Shown: piece by piece, positions 46,909 through 59,455 of the stretch
Layout of the letters: every line of letters starts with the position of its first letter
Numbering within the stretch: position 1 is the stretch's first letter
Made by a program: the position numbers and the translations under genes
The notes under the pieces: model-generated
What the model was told of the DNA's origin: nothing
Database searches by the model: none
The model's input: only the letters and a program-made list of their open reading frames with translations
Source: Zhengitettix transpicula
Lineage: Eukaryota > Arthropoda > Insecta > Orthoptera > Tetrigidae
DNA length: 64,000 nucleotides
Direction of reading: 5' to 3'
Assembly (NCBI GenBank): GCA_037074705.1
Contig: CM073592.1
Location: forward strand, 58,703,129 to 58,767,128

Positions 46909-47653
46909 TCGTGTTGTTATTTTAAAGATGTGCATCGTTAGTATCAGGAAGTTGATTAATTTTCAAAATAATACAGTCTATAACAAAACAGCGAAAAAAA
47001 CTTGGAAAAAGGGGTTGTGAAATATTCAGAAAGTATGATCTGGAAGAATTAGAAATGCAAATTTTAAAACTTCAAGAAGACATCTATTTGAAATCCTCCT
47101 ATGACGCAAACTGCGGCAATATCTGGATTCTGGTGGGCAGAGAAAAATATTCCATTTTGCGTAGCATTGCTCTGAAAATTTATTCTTGCTATGGTACAAC
47201 TTGTTCAGTTGCATTTTCATCTAAAACGAGGACCGATCCTGCCTGACAGACTCACATTTAGATAACGCGTTAAGAGCAGCATCTTCCAGTTGCACACCAG
47301 ATTTTTCTCAACTTGCAGCGAGCATGCAGATTCAAATTTCACGCTAATTAAGTGACTAGATATCATTAATATTTTTTTACGAGACTGAGTTAATTTTGAG
47401 TATTTTCCTTATTATTATTATTGCTAGTTTCCGTTCAGGTGCGTTCCTTTCTAGTCAAAAGGTTGGACAGCGCTGCTATAAGACATTATTAAGGGGCTCG
47501 TAAATGAGCAACAAAAATTGCACATTGCCGGAATTATTTTATGAATCTATGGCAATGTGTTGTCGGCAAGTATGGCCGGGCAATATGTTGCTAGCAATAA
47601 CCCGGCAATATTCCGGCCATAGTATAAGCCATTTCCCGCGTACACGTTGTACA

Positions 47654-48063
47654 ATAATAATGGCAGAAAATGAAGTGCTTATTAGCGCTGCATTAATTGT
47701 GATAAAAAATTTCAAGTAATTAAAGAAGAGAAGAACCTGGATTCGACCTTATTTAAACAAACGATAAACACTTCGTAATTTAAGCAACGAATTAATTATT
47801 GACAATTACGTATTTAAAAACTTCACCAGAATGTCGAAGGACGACTTTCAATATTTGCTTAAAAAATTGGGTCCATGATTTAGGAAAAGAACACGGTGAT
47901 GAGAAAGCAATACCGATCACCCTTCGATTCTTGGCGACAGGAAACTCCAAGAAATCTTTGATGTATTTAATCAGAGTATCCGATTGTTCAATTTCGCACT
48001 TTGTTCGAGAAGTATGCGTAAATTTAATGGAGGGATTAAACGAATTTATTAAAATATGTAAAT
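47654..48063 (+). pseudogene. Harbinger transposase N-terminal remnant
   Basis: Frames read RRTWIRPYLNK, then FKNFTRMSKDDFQYLLKKLG, then KAIPITLRFLATGNSKKSL. That is the conserved N-terminal order of PIF/Harbinger transposases (F-R-Ms..F..LL, then LRfLAtG). The DDE catalytic half is deleted, and at least two frameshifts are present. Confidence 0.7.
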
Positions 48064-48121
48064 GATCTTTAGTTGTTAAAAATAAATTTTAAAAATTAGA
48101 TATTAACTTTTCTTCTTATTT

Positions 48122-48255
48122 TCATTTTTCGCGTACGTCATAACTGATGCCAAATTTGTTGGTTATTGCTTGCCAACCATCTTTCTGCACTTGGCGATCT
48201 CCATCTATAGTCACGTCCCATAAAGATGAATTTGAGCGAATTCAATAGATTTCTC
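48122..48255 (-). pseudogene. MADF-domain remnant of Harbinger second gene
   Basis: The minus strand reads SLWDVTIDGDRQ then GWQAITNKFGISYDV and ends TGA (48124-48122). Conserved W-D-V and W-x-x-I spacing fits a MADF/Myb-SANT DNA-binding domain, the usual accessory protein of these transposons. The first helix is missing upstream. Confidence 0.6.
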
Positions 48256-48555
48256 ATTTGACCAATTGATAAGTGGAATACTGAATAATTTTTAACCACA
48301 GCACAAAGTGTAATATTAATTGATAACACAGCTGAATGACTAGAGAGACCTCTAGATCAGGTCTGGGAACTATTGTGGCTCGGCAATATTTCCGTACTTT
48401 CGACACAGGACCGATGTCACCGACAGCATTGCCCGGCAATACTGAAATATTGCCGGGCCATATGTATTGCCGATAATGTTTATGGATTTAGAGCAATATT
48501 TCCCGGCCAGTAGGTCATATTGTCGTAAAAAGGTGCTCGTTTACAGGCCCCTTTA

Positions 48556-50329
48556 CACTAGCAAGAACGATACAAATCGTCTATGTATTGAAAGAAGCTT
48601 AAAATTCGGTAAAAATGGTGACAACTTAAAATTTGAAAAAAATTAGCTATTTTACGTTACGGCGATTTCACCCCCAATTTAAGTTTTGCACATCATTTGA
48701 GTTTGAAACTACTTGGTTAAACTTCTACTTAACATTTGACATTACGGCTCAACCTAGTCTCCAGCAGAATTAACTCTCTCAGAAAGGGTTTACTTTAGCG
48801 CAGCCACTAAATCTGCTTCAACACTTGACAGCTGAGCAGCTTCAGCCCCTTGCAGCCAATTCCACTGCGACAACGCAAACAACCAGGGGCTCCGTAGGCT
48901 CGAGTTTCACTCAATACTTCCACCGACAACATACAGATGCTTCACACTACCTGTTATGCTTCATGGATGACCTTTTGCCAAACAATTACAATAATGTAGC
49001 AATGTTATTGACATATAGTACAGAACACTTAAACTATTTTCACACTAAATATTCTCGAGTATTTAATAATGACGTATGGATGTTGTATAAATTATTAAAG
49101 ACAATAAGTTTGAAGACAGCGCAACAATGATAAGTTTCTGTTTCCTTTCAATTGAATATTTCCGGAAATAAAATGTACCATTTACGTTCATTAGTTGAAT
49201 CAGCTTCAAGGTATCGACTCTTAATGTCACTTACGATTATAGCATATTACACCCGTGGTTTCTTCTGCATTCTGAATAAATTTATTATAATTTCTAAATT
49301 AAATAAGAGATCGATATTATTTGGGCGCTATTACGGACTTTAATAATATATTTTTACAAATTTCAATTGTTGTCTTGCAGGGCGGCATCGCGCGATCAAA
49401 GCCAACGCCTCTGACAGCATTTTGCTACCCGCGTTACTTACATGAGACGTTTGGTCTTTATAGTAAAGAAAGAAGATGGATTATGGCTGTCACGGGGCTT
49501 ACAACGGTAAATTTTATGCTGGGATTTACACGGATTAACGAATACTTCCGTATCTTTTCCTCGACCCTATAACATCTGCACAGACAAGAGGCGTATAAGT
49601 CCATATAACTGTGAACTTTTCAGAATTACAATTTTTTAAATTAACGGAGATACTTAGTGAATTCTTTTTGTGTGTGTATTCATTAATTTACAAATGATCA
49701 TTTAGCTAGATGCACGACTAATGAATACATATGAGTACAGATAAATTACATTAACACTATATTGTAATTTCAAGTGAACATTAAATAAATTAGTAGTTCA
49801 TTAAAAATTCTCTATTCCATGATTCTATCATAATTTTGTCACCGATAAGTGAAATTATACCTGGAAGTAAATCTGAATTCATGTAGTAAAACGCCCCTCA
49901 ATTTTATCATTTATTGTAAGCAGTCATTTACTTAATTTTTTTGTAACATAATCTCTGCATTTATTTAAGCCCTTTTTAGCACATTACTCAAATTGAGCTA
50001 AAATTATCTCTCCGGTAGAGGATTTCATCCAAACTTCCCAATAACTCTATTTATGAAAGAGTTCATTCCAATGTCTGTGTTTTTCTCCTGGCATCAATTT
50101 TGTTAATATCCCGAAATTATTTATAATATATTCAGTCTCATGAAATAACATTAAAATATTATACTGTAAACAAAATTTATAAGTTAAGGTTATAAAATAG
50201 AAATTATAAAGATAAAATTATGATAACTATAGTATACTTCTGACCTGAAAAATGAATGGTATCAAACTATAATTTAGAAATAATATTTCTATAAAACCTA
50301 TAGTATCGCGTGATTTTAATTTATTTACG

Positions 50330-50332
<3 letters not shown>
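48556..50332. other. Non-coding stretch with one exon-like segment
   Basis: At 49381 an acceptor TTGTCTTGCAG precedes an open segment up to a possible donor at 49507 (ACAACG then GTAAAT). The translated piece has no motif I recognise, so I do not call it a gene. The rest is featureless. Confidence 0.35.

Positions 50333-50367
<35 letters not shown>
50333..50367. repeat. (TA)n microsatellite
   Basis: About 35 bases of TA at the truncated 5' edge of a LINE copy. Confidence 0.95.
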
Positions 50368-50370
<3 letters not shown>

Positions 50371-50374
50371 AAAG

Positions 50375-51605
50375 AGAACTCATTTTGAGCTTACATTTCT
50401 TGCTTTCAAGAATTTATCCCGACTTCACAGATAATGACTGGATTCCACATCATCAGTTTGGCTTTCGACGAAGTCATTCTACAACTCAGCAGTGCCACCG
50501 AGTAACAAATTACATTAATAGAGCCTTCGAAAATAAAGAATATTGCCCAGCAATATTCTTAGGCATAAGTCAGGCATTTGATAAGGTTTTACTATATAAA
50601 ATTAAAAAAATTTGCCTATGTTCTATAAATTGTTGGAATCATTCTTAACAAACCGAAAATTCCGTACAAGAGCGAAACAAGACGTCTCATCTATACATTC
50701 ACTTAATGCAGGAGTTCCCCAGGGCAGTGTCTTAGGCCCCCTGTTGTATTTGTTGTCCACCTCTGATCTCCCAACGGTCGAAAATATTGTCCTAGGAACG
50801 TTTGCAGATGATACTGAGATCCTAACCTCACATTCGTATACAAACCAGGCTTCATCACGCATTCAAAAATATATGAACTTCCTTCAAGTATGGCTTCAGA
50901 AATGGAGAATAAAAATAAATGAAAAAATGTCGTCTCATGTGACGTTTACATTATGTAAAAAACACTGCCCACCGATCTTTATAAACAACACAGAGATACC
51001 TAAATCACCCTCTGTCAAATATTTGGGTTTACATCTCGACAGCGAACTCAATTGGAAAATTCACATAACCAAGAAAAGAAAACAAATGGATATTAAACAA
51101 AAAGAAATGTACTGGTTACTAGGACGCAAGTCACACCTCTCAATAGAAAATAAACTACTACTATATAAAACCATAATTATACCAATATGGACCTACGTGA
51201 TAGAATTATGGGGATGTGCCAGTAAGTCAAATACTGCAATAATACAAAGATGCCAGTCTAAAATATTAAGAGCCATCGTTAACGCCCCCTGGCACATAAC
51301 AAATGAACAATGACTTAAAAATACCAACTGTTATGGAAACTGCCCGTCAAAAGAGTGTTAGTCATCAAGTAAAGCTCAAATCACATTCAAACCCATTATT
51401 ACAACCACTACTAGAAAATGATAAAATAAGAAGACTGAAAAGAAAATGGCCAGCACATCTCTAGACAAGATTTAGAAGTTCTCTTCGCTGGAGGGGATCT
51501 CATCATGCCATAATGTACGATATGTAAATAACATGTCAAAGCTACCACATTAGCTTATAGATTAAAATGTAATCTGATTGCTGATAAATATAATATTAAA
51601 AAAAA
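50375..51605 (+). mobile_element. 5'-truncated Jockey-like LINE (reverse transcriptase remnant)
   Basis: Open frames 50385-50648 and 50612-51313, then a third to about 51465, give HHQFGFRRSHSTTQQ, FLGISQAFDKV, NAGVPQGSVLGPLLY, TFADDTEIL, KYLGLHLDSELNWK and ILRAIVNAPWH, the order of a Jockey-clade RT. The FADD box is intact, but motif A reads LGISQAFD where a catalytic Asp is expected at Gly, and a frameshift lies near 50600. The element starts inside the RT and ends in an A-rich tract at about 51597-51605. The initial codon of the first frame is not a real start. Confidence 0.8.
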
Positions 51606-51609
51606 TATT

Positions 51610-54503
51610 TCATTTTTGGCGAAGGACACACTCTAAGCACAGATGTGGGAAAATTTTTCGAAGAATTCAATGTCCATTAACAAGAAAATATTTTTCAACA
51701 TCGCATTTATTGTTTAGCTTTAATTTTATAATGATAATGATTATCTCTCCCGTATCTTGCTGATTCTACCCTGAATTCCCAGCCAAGTTTTCTCTTTGCT
51801 ATAAATATACTAATGAAACATGTAACTTAGGACTACAGTGTTTTCCACCTTAGCAACTTTACTGCTTCATGGATATTTCAAAGTACCTTCGGTACATTTC
51901 CTGCACCCTTTATAAGGATCCTATTTAATTTTTCCTATAAGATCCCAAAATGCTGCATCATATTCAAAAAACGGGCGAACTAATGATATATATTTGTTTC
52001 TTTGAACTTAGCATTAATATTTTCTAGATTTCTCGACGTAATATGCAATGTCTTCCATACTTTCCTATTCCCCGCCAAACCTCCCCTTTTCAACCCTTTT
52101 CCCCCTTCTTGATTTATTTCACTGAGAATTTGATCATTTTTCTACTTTTATTTCCCACCGCATCCCGCCTGGTTCCTGTTAACACTGTGATTGTCGTGAA
52201 TGTAACGCGATATATGAGCTGCCTGCATCAGAAAACGCCGGTTGAATTGAAATTCTGGGCGCCAGCCGCTGGCGAATCAATAGTTTGCAGGAAATCCTCT
52301 CAGCCACTGCTCTCTTCTATATGACACCTTTATTCCCCCAGAGATAAGGCACGCTCTGCTGACAGCTACCCATAACGGAAAAAAATACAGATTTAACGCG
52401 CTGATTTCTAGCATAATTATCATCATAGATAGGTGGGTTCTTTAATTACCTTATTCCATAAGGATCTAGTAAAATCAGATCTAGAAGTGGGGACGGGAAA
52501 GGGGGACGGGAGCATGTTATCAACCAGGCGGTAAAATTACGGCTTTAGATGTCATTAATTTAACATGCTTCGTTGGAGGTTTAAGTCGTAGGAATGGTGG
52601 ACATGATCGGCGGAGTGTCACGATAGTACATTTATGAAAATTTTCCACGATTTATAAAAAAATATATATATAATTTAATGATACCATGTATATAAAAATA
52701 TAATAAAATATATTTTAGATGCTATCTTTTTTAAGAAACTTTTTCACGAATTCAATAGAAAAAGTTCGTCACCTGGTTTGTAACTGAGTGTCGTTCTTAT
52801 AATTCTTACGAGCAACAAGAATTGAAGGAGCGTTGTGATGTATAATAGTTCACTTAATTTTGCCTGCATATCGACTACTTCATTATGTTTTGTTTATTTT
52901 CATCTATAACAATCTTACTCGACAAAATGGGAAAGTCGTCAGCTTGGTTATTCGTCTGTATTTGCTATAAAACTCACGTACACTTTAAACAAGGTAACGT
53001 AAGCGTGCTGAAGTCAGTCCAGATATGGATACGTACGTCCCTTCAACGTTGATCTCGAGCTGTCGAACTGATGAACATGTCAAATTTCAATCAGCTTCCC
53101 CCTAAAAGTTTAATCCGGACTCTGGTATTGGTGTACGACAAACTACAAAGCCACAATTTTCCTAAATTACTATTTGTCTTTCTCGTTTTCACCCTTTGAA
53201 GGTTTCTGTAAAATCTAACATTTTTACTATCTGAATTACATTTTATAATAATTTTTTCTCTCACAACAGAATTATTTTCTTGTTTCTTACCGAGCATCAC
53301 GTCATGTGACTTGGCTTTCCAAGTGTAACTAGCATTGCCAGGCGATTAAATTATTTAAATATAGTGTTAAACCCTTTAGGCGGTTTTCGCTAATCCCTGA
53401 ATTTTCCGTTTGTCCTCGGTATACACGCGCTCGGAATTCAAATGCAGTTTTAATATTTAATTTGGGACGTAAATTATTAAAAAAATTGTATGACCCGCAA
53501 TCCTACATTACAATTCAGACTGACATTTCTGACAACAAATTTTGACAAACATATACTTGACATATAATTAATACCCGCGTCACTATTCTCCAATAAAAAT
53601 ATAAATAAATAAACAAAACGCCTGTTTTTTAATTCTTCAATTTAATATGCTCGAGTGTCGGTTTTTTTCCTAGCTCAAATATTGCTCATACATTACATTC
53701 CACTGGGAGCTATATATATTTTTTAGAGGATACTTCTTTTGTTTTCGACGCAACGTATATTATTTTTTCATTAACTTTGCAATAAGGTTCAAACTGTTTG
53801 GTTTTTTTCCAAATAATTCGTCAAGAATAGAATTTCGTAAGTGAAATATAACACGTCTGAGTTAAAAGTATAGGCCTACTAATTTCTGAATATCGAACTT
53901 CGCTATTTCATAAGAAAGACATGAAATCAAAGACAGCAGCACACATGGAAAGAAAAACAAATAAGAAATTGTGGTGTAAAATAATTGATAAATCTCATGT
54001 TATTGTAAAGCACTACTTTTCAATCGGCAAGACATAATAAAATGCGAGGCCAAGCTTTTAGTATGAGCTGCAATGTGTTACTAATGTAGAATAAAAAATA
54101 AAAGTTCAACACAGTTCCCTATACAGTAGTTTTTAGGGTTAACCTTCAATTAACTGTCCTATACTATCAATCAGTTCTTTTACATTGCATTTTTTTTAGA
54201 TATTTAGATTTCCAACAGGAAATTTTTATTTTTGTTTAGGAGAACCACAGAAAATCAACCTCAAGGTTTTTGCTTTGGTAACTTTCGGTAACTTGAATTT
54301 GAGATGACGGGAAATATTTAGTCATTTTACTAAAGCAATATCGCGTTATATTAAACTGGTGGTCGGCATATCTATTGGTAAACTGTGATGATACGGGTTG
54401 GTTTGTGCGTTATAAAATATCACACCTCAAAAGAAAATCCCAAGAAGGAAGGAACTATTGGTTTTTAATACAGAGGTTCTCTAAAACTCGCTGGGCAATG
54501 TAG

Positions 54504-54504
<1 letters not shown>
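51610..54504. other. Non-coding stretch
   Basis: No gene or named element is recognised. 52.2-52.35 kb is locally GC-richer without a recognisable exon. Confidence 0.4.

Positions 54505-54546
<42 letters not shown>
54505..54546. repeat. (TA)n microsatellite
   Basis: About 42 bases of TA. Confidence 0.95.
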
Positions 54547-54547
<1 letters not shown>

Positions 54548-55059
54548 TCAAGCATATGAAAATACATAAGGCTTCGTTTCAGGAATCTATTGCTGATATA
54601 TTTATTGGTGATAAGAGCGAAATATCTGAGAGAAAAGTTATTACCTGACCAGGTTCGACTTTGTTTACTTTATCATCCTGCAACTCGCGATATTCTTGTC
54701 GGTAACGATTGCTTGTCTATTTTTTTGTATTAACTAATCTCATTATTTGTCCTAGACTTAATATGCCTTCGATATCAGTTATTTTGTTTCAAGAAATTTT
54801 AAAATAAATTTATTGGTTTGAAGTTAAAAGTTGTAGTTTAAATGTAACTGGTAAATTTGAGTAGACTTGATATATATATCAAGACCGACAATTCTGACAT
54901 CGCATATTAAACAGTGAAATGGTGTGGTAGTCTTCAACACATGTGCAGATCAAAATTGCCTTCGTTACTTCTGTAGCCCGATAACCAGGTGTTCGCAAAG
55001 TGTTTAAAAAGCGTCGTCATGCACGTGCTCTGCCTGATCACCACCTCCAATTAGTCACA

Positions 55060-55180
55060 CCACAAAGACATGCTGGCCCTACCTGCTCGCCGCGTAAGTC
55101 TGCGCGTGGGGCGCACGTTCTTGCGTACGCGCATGCGCGTGGCCGGCGCCTCGCCACTGCCTGGTTTCATCCCTAGCACT
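55060..55180. promoter_or_regulatory. CpG-dense spot with NRF-1-like palindrome, candidate promoter/first exon
   Basis: The densest CG cluster in the window. CGCGCATGCGCG (about 55127-55138) is a palindromic NRF-1 (ewg) site, a core-promoter element in many animals. On the plus strand CTCGCCGC is followed by a perfect donor GTAAGT (55094). On the minus strand a possible exon runs from an acceptor near 55184 (TTCTTTCAG) to a donor GTAGGG near 55086. It could be the distal first exon of PKI (minus) or of an unseen gene. Confidence 0.35.
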
Positions 55181-55514
55181 GAAAGAAGAAACTACACCTC
55201 AATAAACTTGTCACCAACAGCCTGCTACTTACCTCCTTCTACTTTAACAAAACCAATTTACTGTTTCCCGTAGCGTGTCCATGGCAACCCGGTAACTAAT
55301 GGGAAGAATCGTCACATAGACTCGCTACGCTGGGGAACCGACTCCATAAAATATATATCGTAACCCGAAAATGCTATAAACTACGCCTATTTTCAATGCA
55401 GTAATTGGAACAAGAAAGGTAAGCTTGGGATCATATACTCTTAGGGAAGCACAAACTTCCTACTGTTCCTGGTTCTCATAACACCTAGATCAGATTTGAG
55501 AGTTGTAAGTTTTG

Positions 55515-55862
55515 CGGTCAAAGACGTTTGGCATACGGTATGCCCATTAGAACAGTTGGCCAGCAAGCCTCCAAAAGTGGTCCAGACATTAAGTCGGTAA
55601 TGGTGCGCCCGTCCCTACAGCAAACCTCAAACTTCAGTCATCGGAAGGGCGTGGGACAAGTACGACAAGTCCTACCAGAAGCCCGTTTCCCTGGATCACA
55701 TTTAGGCGAATACCGGGTAGGATCCTTAAAATATAGTCCTAGTTAACCCTTGACTACTTTTCTCTCCATTTCACATTTCCGATTTCCACGCCTTAAAAGG
55801 GAGAGGACACCACATGGATGACCCTCACGTATAGCCTGTCAGTCAAAAAGCAAAAAACTACG
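55515..55862 (+). repeat. A-tailed repeat family, copy 5 (divergent)
   Basis: Retains GGGCGTGGGACAAGTAC, TACCGGGTAGGATCCTTAAA and GCCTGTCAGTCAAAAAG. It is clearly older than copies 3, 4, 6 and 7. Confidence 0.6.
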
Positions 55863-56150
55863 ATAAGTGTTGCAGTATTTATAACCGTTGGAAATGTTCT
55901 GAAAAGGATGTAAGGAACATTGCAAAGCACTATTCTAAAATTTTAAATTTTTATTTCTCTCAGTATAAATAATCAAAGCGTCACGTATATTTGTAAACGT
56001 CTATTTTGGACCAACGACAAGTGTCATGAAACGACACTTGAAATATCACACCTTTGGTCAGATAATTGTCGTTTTAAAGGTATCAAAAACAATACCCATT
56101 GCTTGATATGACGTTGTCTACGGACAGGAATATAATATACGAGGTAATTT

Positions 56151-56407
56151 GTGGTATTTAATTTATAATATTATTTATTATTACTCATTATAATAAACGT
56201 GCAGCTGATAGAGTTAAAAGCAAAATACAAATTACGTACAAGAAATATTTTATTTAAAACAAGAATTAAACAGAAAATGTTTTATTTATAAAATATTTTT
56301 GCACGTAATTTGTATTTTGCTTTTAATACCATCAGCTGAGCGTTTGTCCAGCGCAAATTAAACATTTAAATAATTAAAAATAAATAATTTTATAAATTAA
56401 ATACCAC
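56151..56407. mobile_element. Palindromic MITE-like element
   Basis: Ends GTGGTATTTAATTTATA and its complement. An inner pair of about 62-base arms (56200-56262 and 56277-56338, containing AAAGCAAAATACAAATTACG) makes almost the whole 257 bases self-complementary. No coding sequence. Confidence 0.65.
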
Positions 56408-56413
56408 ATTAAA

Positions 56414-56440
56414 TGGCGCCCCACGTTGGGTGTGTAGAAT
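56414..56440 (-). repeat. Degraded LTR-retrotransposon primer-site-like block
   Basis: On the minus strand CACCCAACGTGGGGCGCCA resembles the TGGCGCCCAACGTGGGGC primer-site region of gypsy-type elements. No LTR border or gag/pol is recognised, so this is only a suggestion. Confidence 0.25.
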
Positions 56441-57840
56441 AAAGTTCATTATATTATGAATGATGTTTATTACGTTTTATTTATTATAAACAATTTAAGT
56501 TTTGGATTATTGTAAAGTATTTTAATTAATATCTCGGAAATTAATGGAAATACATAAATTTTACAAAATGTAGGTTCCTGGAGTGAGCCGTCTTGTTAAA
56601 GAGAATTTTACGAAAGTATGTAAAACCATTGTCTTAGCTCCCTGAATTTTAAAAATATTTGCTTATGCTTTATCAAAAAAAACAGTGATTGTAATATTAA
56701 TACGACCAAATGTTACCCCACATAATGCGACAGCTCGAACAAACTGTTGTTCAATACTGGATAAATCCAATCAAAGCAATACATGGAACAGAAACATCGA
56801 ATTTCGCATCATCGGTACGTTTTTGCACCAAAGGACTGCGGCTTACATGCTCCGGGTAATGACTTTATACTTTTAAAAAGGCAAAGGCAGCCTGTCTAAC
56901 ACAGTAAAAATGGGGTGCAATTTAGTTCCCAGGAATTACCGCACTCTGAAAGCTTTGTCGCGTCTGGCTTTATGATGTTGTGAGGAGAGAGCCACGCGGA
57001 CTCACATCTCAGGCTCGATCTTGGTCAAGCGTATCAATGCGGACGGCAAGTATCGAACTCCAACATCAAACGCTTTCGCTTTGAATTTAGATAATCAGTT
57101 TACGCAATGAAAATTGTGAAACACTATGAGGTCAATGAGAGGTTGTAGTGGAAGAAATACAAAAGAAAAAACTCTGGGAGTTGGAGAATGAAGTCAATTT
57201 TGGTAAAAGTTGATACATATTTCATTAAACGTAAATGGGAAACTAATCACCACAGACAATCTCATGAGAATCCAGGGAAAGAAACAAATAAAAAAGTCCT
57301 AAATTTGAAGCACAAATTCAATCGCAATAAATACTACATTTGAATAAACCCAATATGGTGTTATAAATCGATTGCATCACATGAATATAAAATATAACTT
57401 TAGGAACATGTATAAGGTTTCTGCAGATCATATCTTTGATGAGAGAGAAAAACATGCCTTAAATAATACTAACCTTGTTTCCAATAATAAATATAAATAA
57501 TGAATCAAGTTTTCGTCATATATGACGTTTTACAAATACGAAGGAATAGTAGGAGTATTAAACGGCAAGTATGGATTTTATTAACGCAATACCGATAACT
57601 TATTCAATTCAACGCCCAGAAATCGAACATATAGGCCTACATAATCATCATAGCTAAAGACAAATGAAACGATAGATTTATAATACAGTTTCACTTAGGA
57701 GGATGTACTACGATAGTTTAGAAATAATTAAACAATTAATTGAAGAAACACTATGAGATGATTCCTTTTCATTTCTCAAAACAATCCCATTTCTTCGTCA
57801 GTTCGCCAAGCGCTTCTCTGCCTTTTTCCAGTCAAGTAAA
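56441..57840. other. Non-coding stretch
   Basis: No gene or element is recognised. Confidence 0.4.
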
Positions 57841-57842
57841 AT

Positions 57843-58025
57843 TTCGATGCCGACCTCCTGTGGTGAAGGGGTCAGCGTGACTGCCTCGCATCACAGAGGT
57901 CCCGGGTTCGAATTCCGGCGAGGGCATGGATGTTTGTGTGCGTGAGAGAAACTCTCGTCAATTAGTTGCCCGACAAGGGGGCTGTTGACGCGACTGTAAA
58001 TAAATCGGAATAATAATATTATTTT
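57843..58025 (+). mobile_element. Second tRNA-derived SINE family
   Basis: Box A TGGTGAAGGGG (57861-57871) matches the pol III consensus. Box B GGTTCGAATTC (57905-57915) differs by one base and has normal spacing. The arms around GCCGACC...GGCGAGGGCA are only partly pairable. A non-tRNA body and an AAT-type tail (about 58005-58022) follow. It is unrelated to the tRNA-Ser SINE at 16.5 kb. Confidence 0.6.
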
Positions 58026-58349
58026 TACCGAAATGTCCATAACCAGGACTATGTTCCGCTGTCAACCACGACCGCGTGAGACAAAACGACCACATCCGCC
58101 TGGGAGACGCCAGCCCCAAAGGAATACAACGAGGGGTAAATTCAGGTTTATCTGTTATGCGGTCCCTGCGGCATGGCCAAACATCCCCTGATTATAAGTC
58201 ACATGATTATTTTTAGTGATAATTGACCACCTTCCTGAAATTGATTAATGAAATAAATATTTCATCTTGTACTTTGTTTCAAATTTAATTTATTTGAAAT
58301 TATTTATTAAACCACAATAAATTTATTCATTATTATTTTTTATTTACTT

Positions 58350-59455
58350 TTATTTTTTAGGGTAACAGGCTACATGAGGGTAATTCACGTTGGGCAACTC
58401 CCCTTTAATAGCATAGGAAGGGATTTGAAAGGGGGGATGCGGAAGGGTAGAGGAAGGTAGCCAAAGGTTACTAGGGCTCCCGGGCTGTATTTTAAGGATC
58501 CTACCCGGCATTCGCCTAAAGAAATGCAGGGAAAACCCTAGAAAAACCTGCATCGGGTAGGTCGGGCATTGGGTACTTGTCCCAGGCCCTTCCGATAGCG
58601 GGAAAGGATTTTGCTGTGGGGACGCAGCATTCCCTTCTCCGTGCCTCGACCAGTTTAGGAGGCAGCTGGCCGACTATTCCAATGGGAATATCGGACAACT
58701 CTTACCGTATGCCCGAGGTCTGCGACCCCGGAACATACACCTCTCAAAACAGGCCTAGGTTCCTCGGCATGTGGGAACCTTAGTTCAAAAAAACCCAGAG
58801 AGATGTGAAGGCATCCCCAAAGGTAGCCTCCGCCAGAGCTGTCTGGGAAGGTTCACCTGCGAGAGAATCCTCTTGCAGGCTTCCTTTTTTATTCATTAGT
58901 ATGTCATACCTAAACTTAATAATTTAGTGAAAAGTTATTTATTCTCTAAGTCTCATAGAGTCGTTACAGTTTTCTAATGATTACGTTCGAAAGTCTAAAA
59001 CTGTAACAAATATGACAGATTAATCCCTTGCTTCCTAGTAATCAGAATAGTCCTGATTCTAAAAACTATGACACCACCAACTTTGAGTTAATAGTGGTAA
59101 TTTGACCTTCATTTTCGAATTTTACGCTACTATTACGACTTTGTATCTTCCGTATATGCTTGACTCGTTGATGCAAGATGTAACAAGTACTCATATTTCA
59201 TTGAATGTTACACTAACTCTATAGTAAAATGATAATGACGTCAATTTTGTAGAAATGAAAGTGTTCCGGATTTGAGATTTTCTTTTATTTAACGTGTCGT
59301 ATGAAAGCAGAAACTCTGTTATGTATCTAGAGTTGGGGTTGCACATTTACCCATACTTTTCGCATTTACAGTTTCCTTTACATAACGAAACGGAGAAATT
59401 TATAGAAATCATTTTAACGACGAACTGCATGACACGACTATTGAAAAATAATAGC
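58350..59455 (-). repeat. A-tailed repeat family, copy 6 (long)
   Basis: A minus-strand copy with both the common 3' part (58357-58890) and the 5' part (58891-59450) found in copy 3. It ends near TTTTTCAATAG on the minus strand, the same 5' limit as copy 3 within a few bases. That supports a defined 5' end of a roughly 1.1 kb unit. Confidence 0.72.

Larger units (their letters stand above)
47492..48552 (+). mobile_element. PIF/Harbinger DNA transposon, decayed, with TTA target duplication
   Basis: Terminal inverted repeats AGGGGCTCGTAAATGAGCA and TGCTCGTTTACAGGCCCCT bound a 1,061-base element flanked by TTA on both sides (47489-47491, 48553-48555), the PIF/Harbinger signature. Subterminal regions contain many GGCAATATTGCCGGGC-type units, likely former transposase-binding sites. 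Inside are remnants of the usual two genes: a transposase on plus and a MADF/Myb-like protein on minus. Confidence 0.8.
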
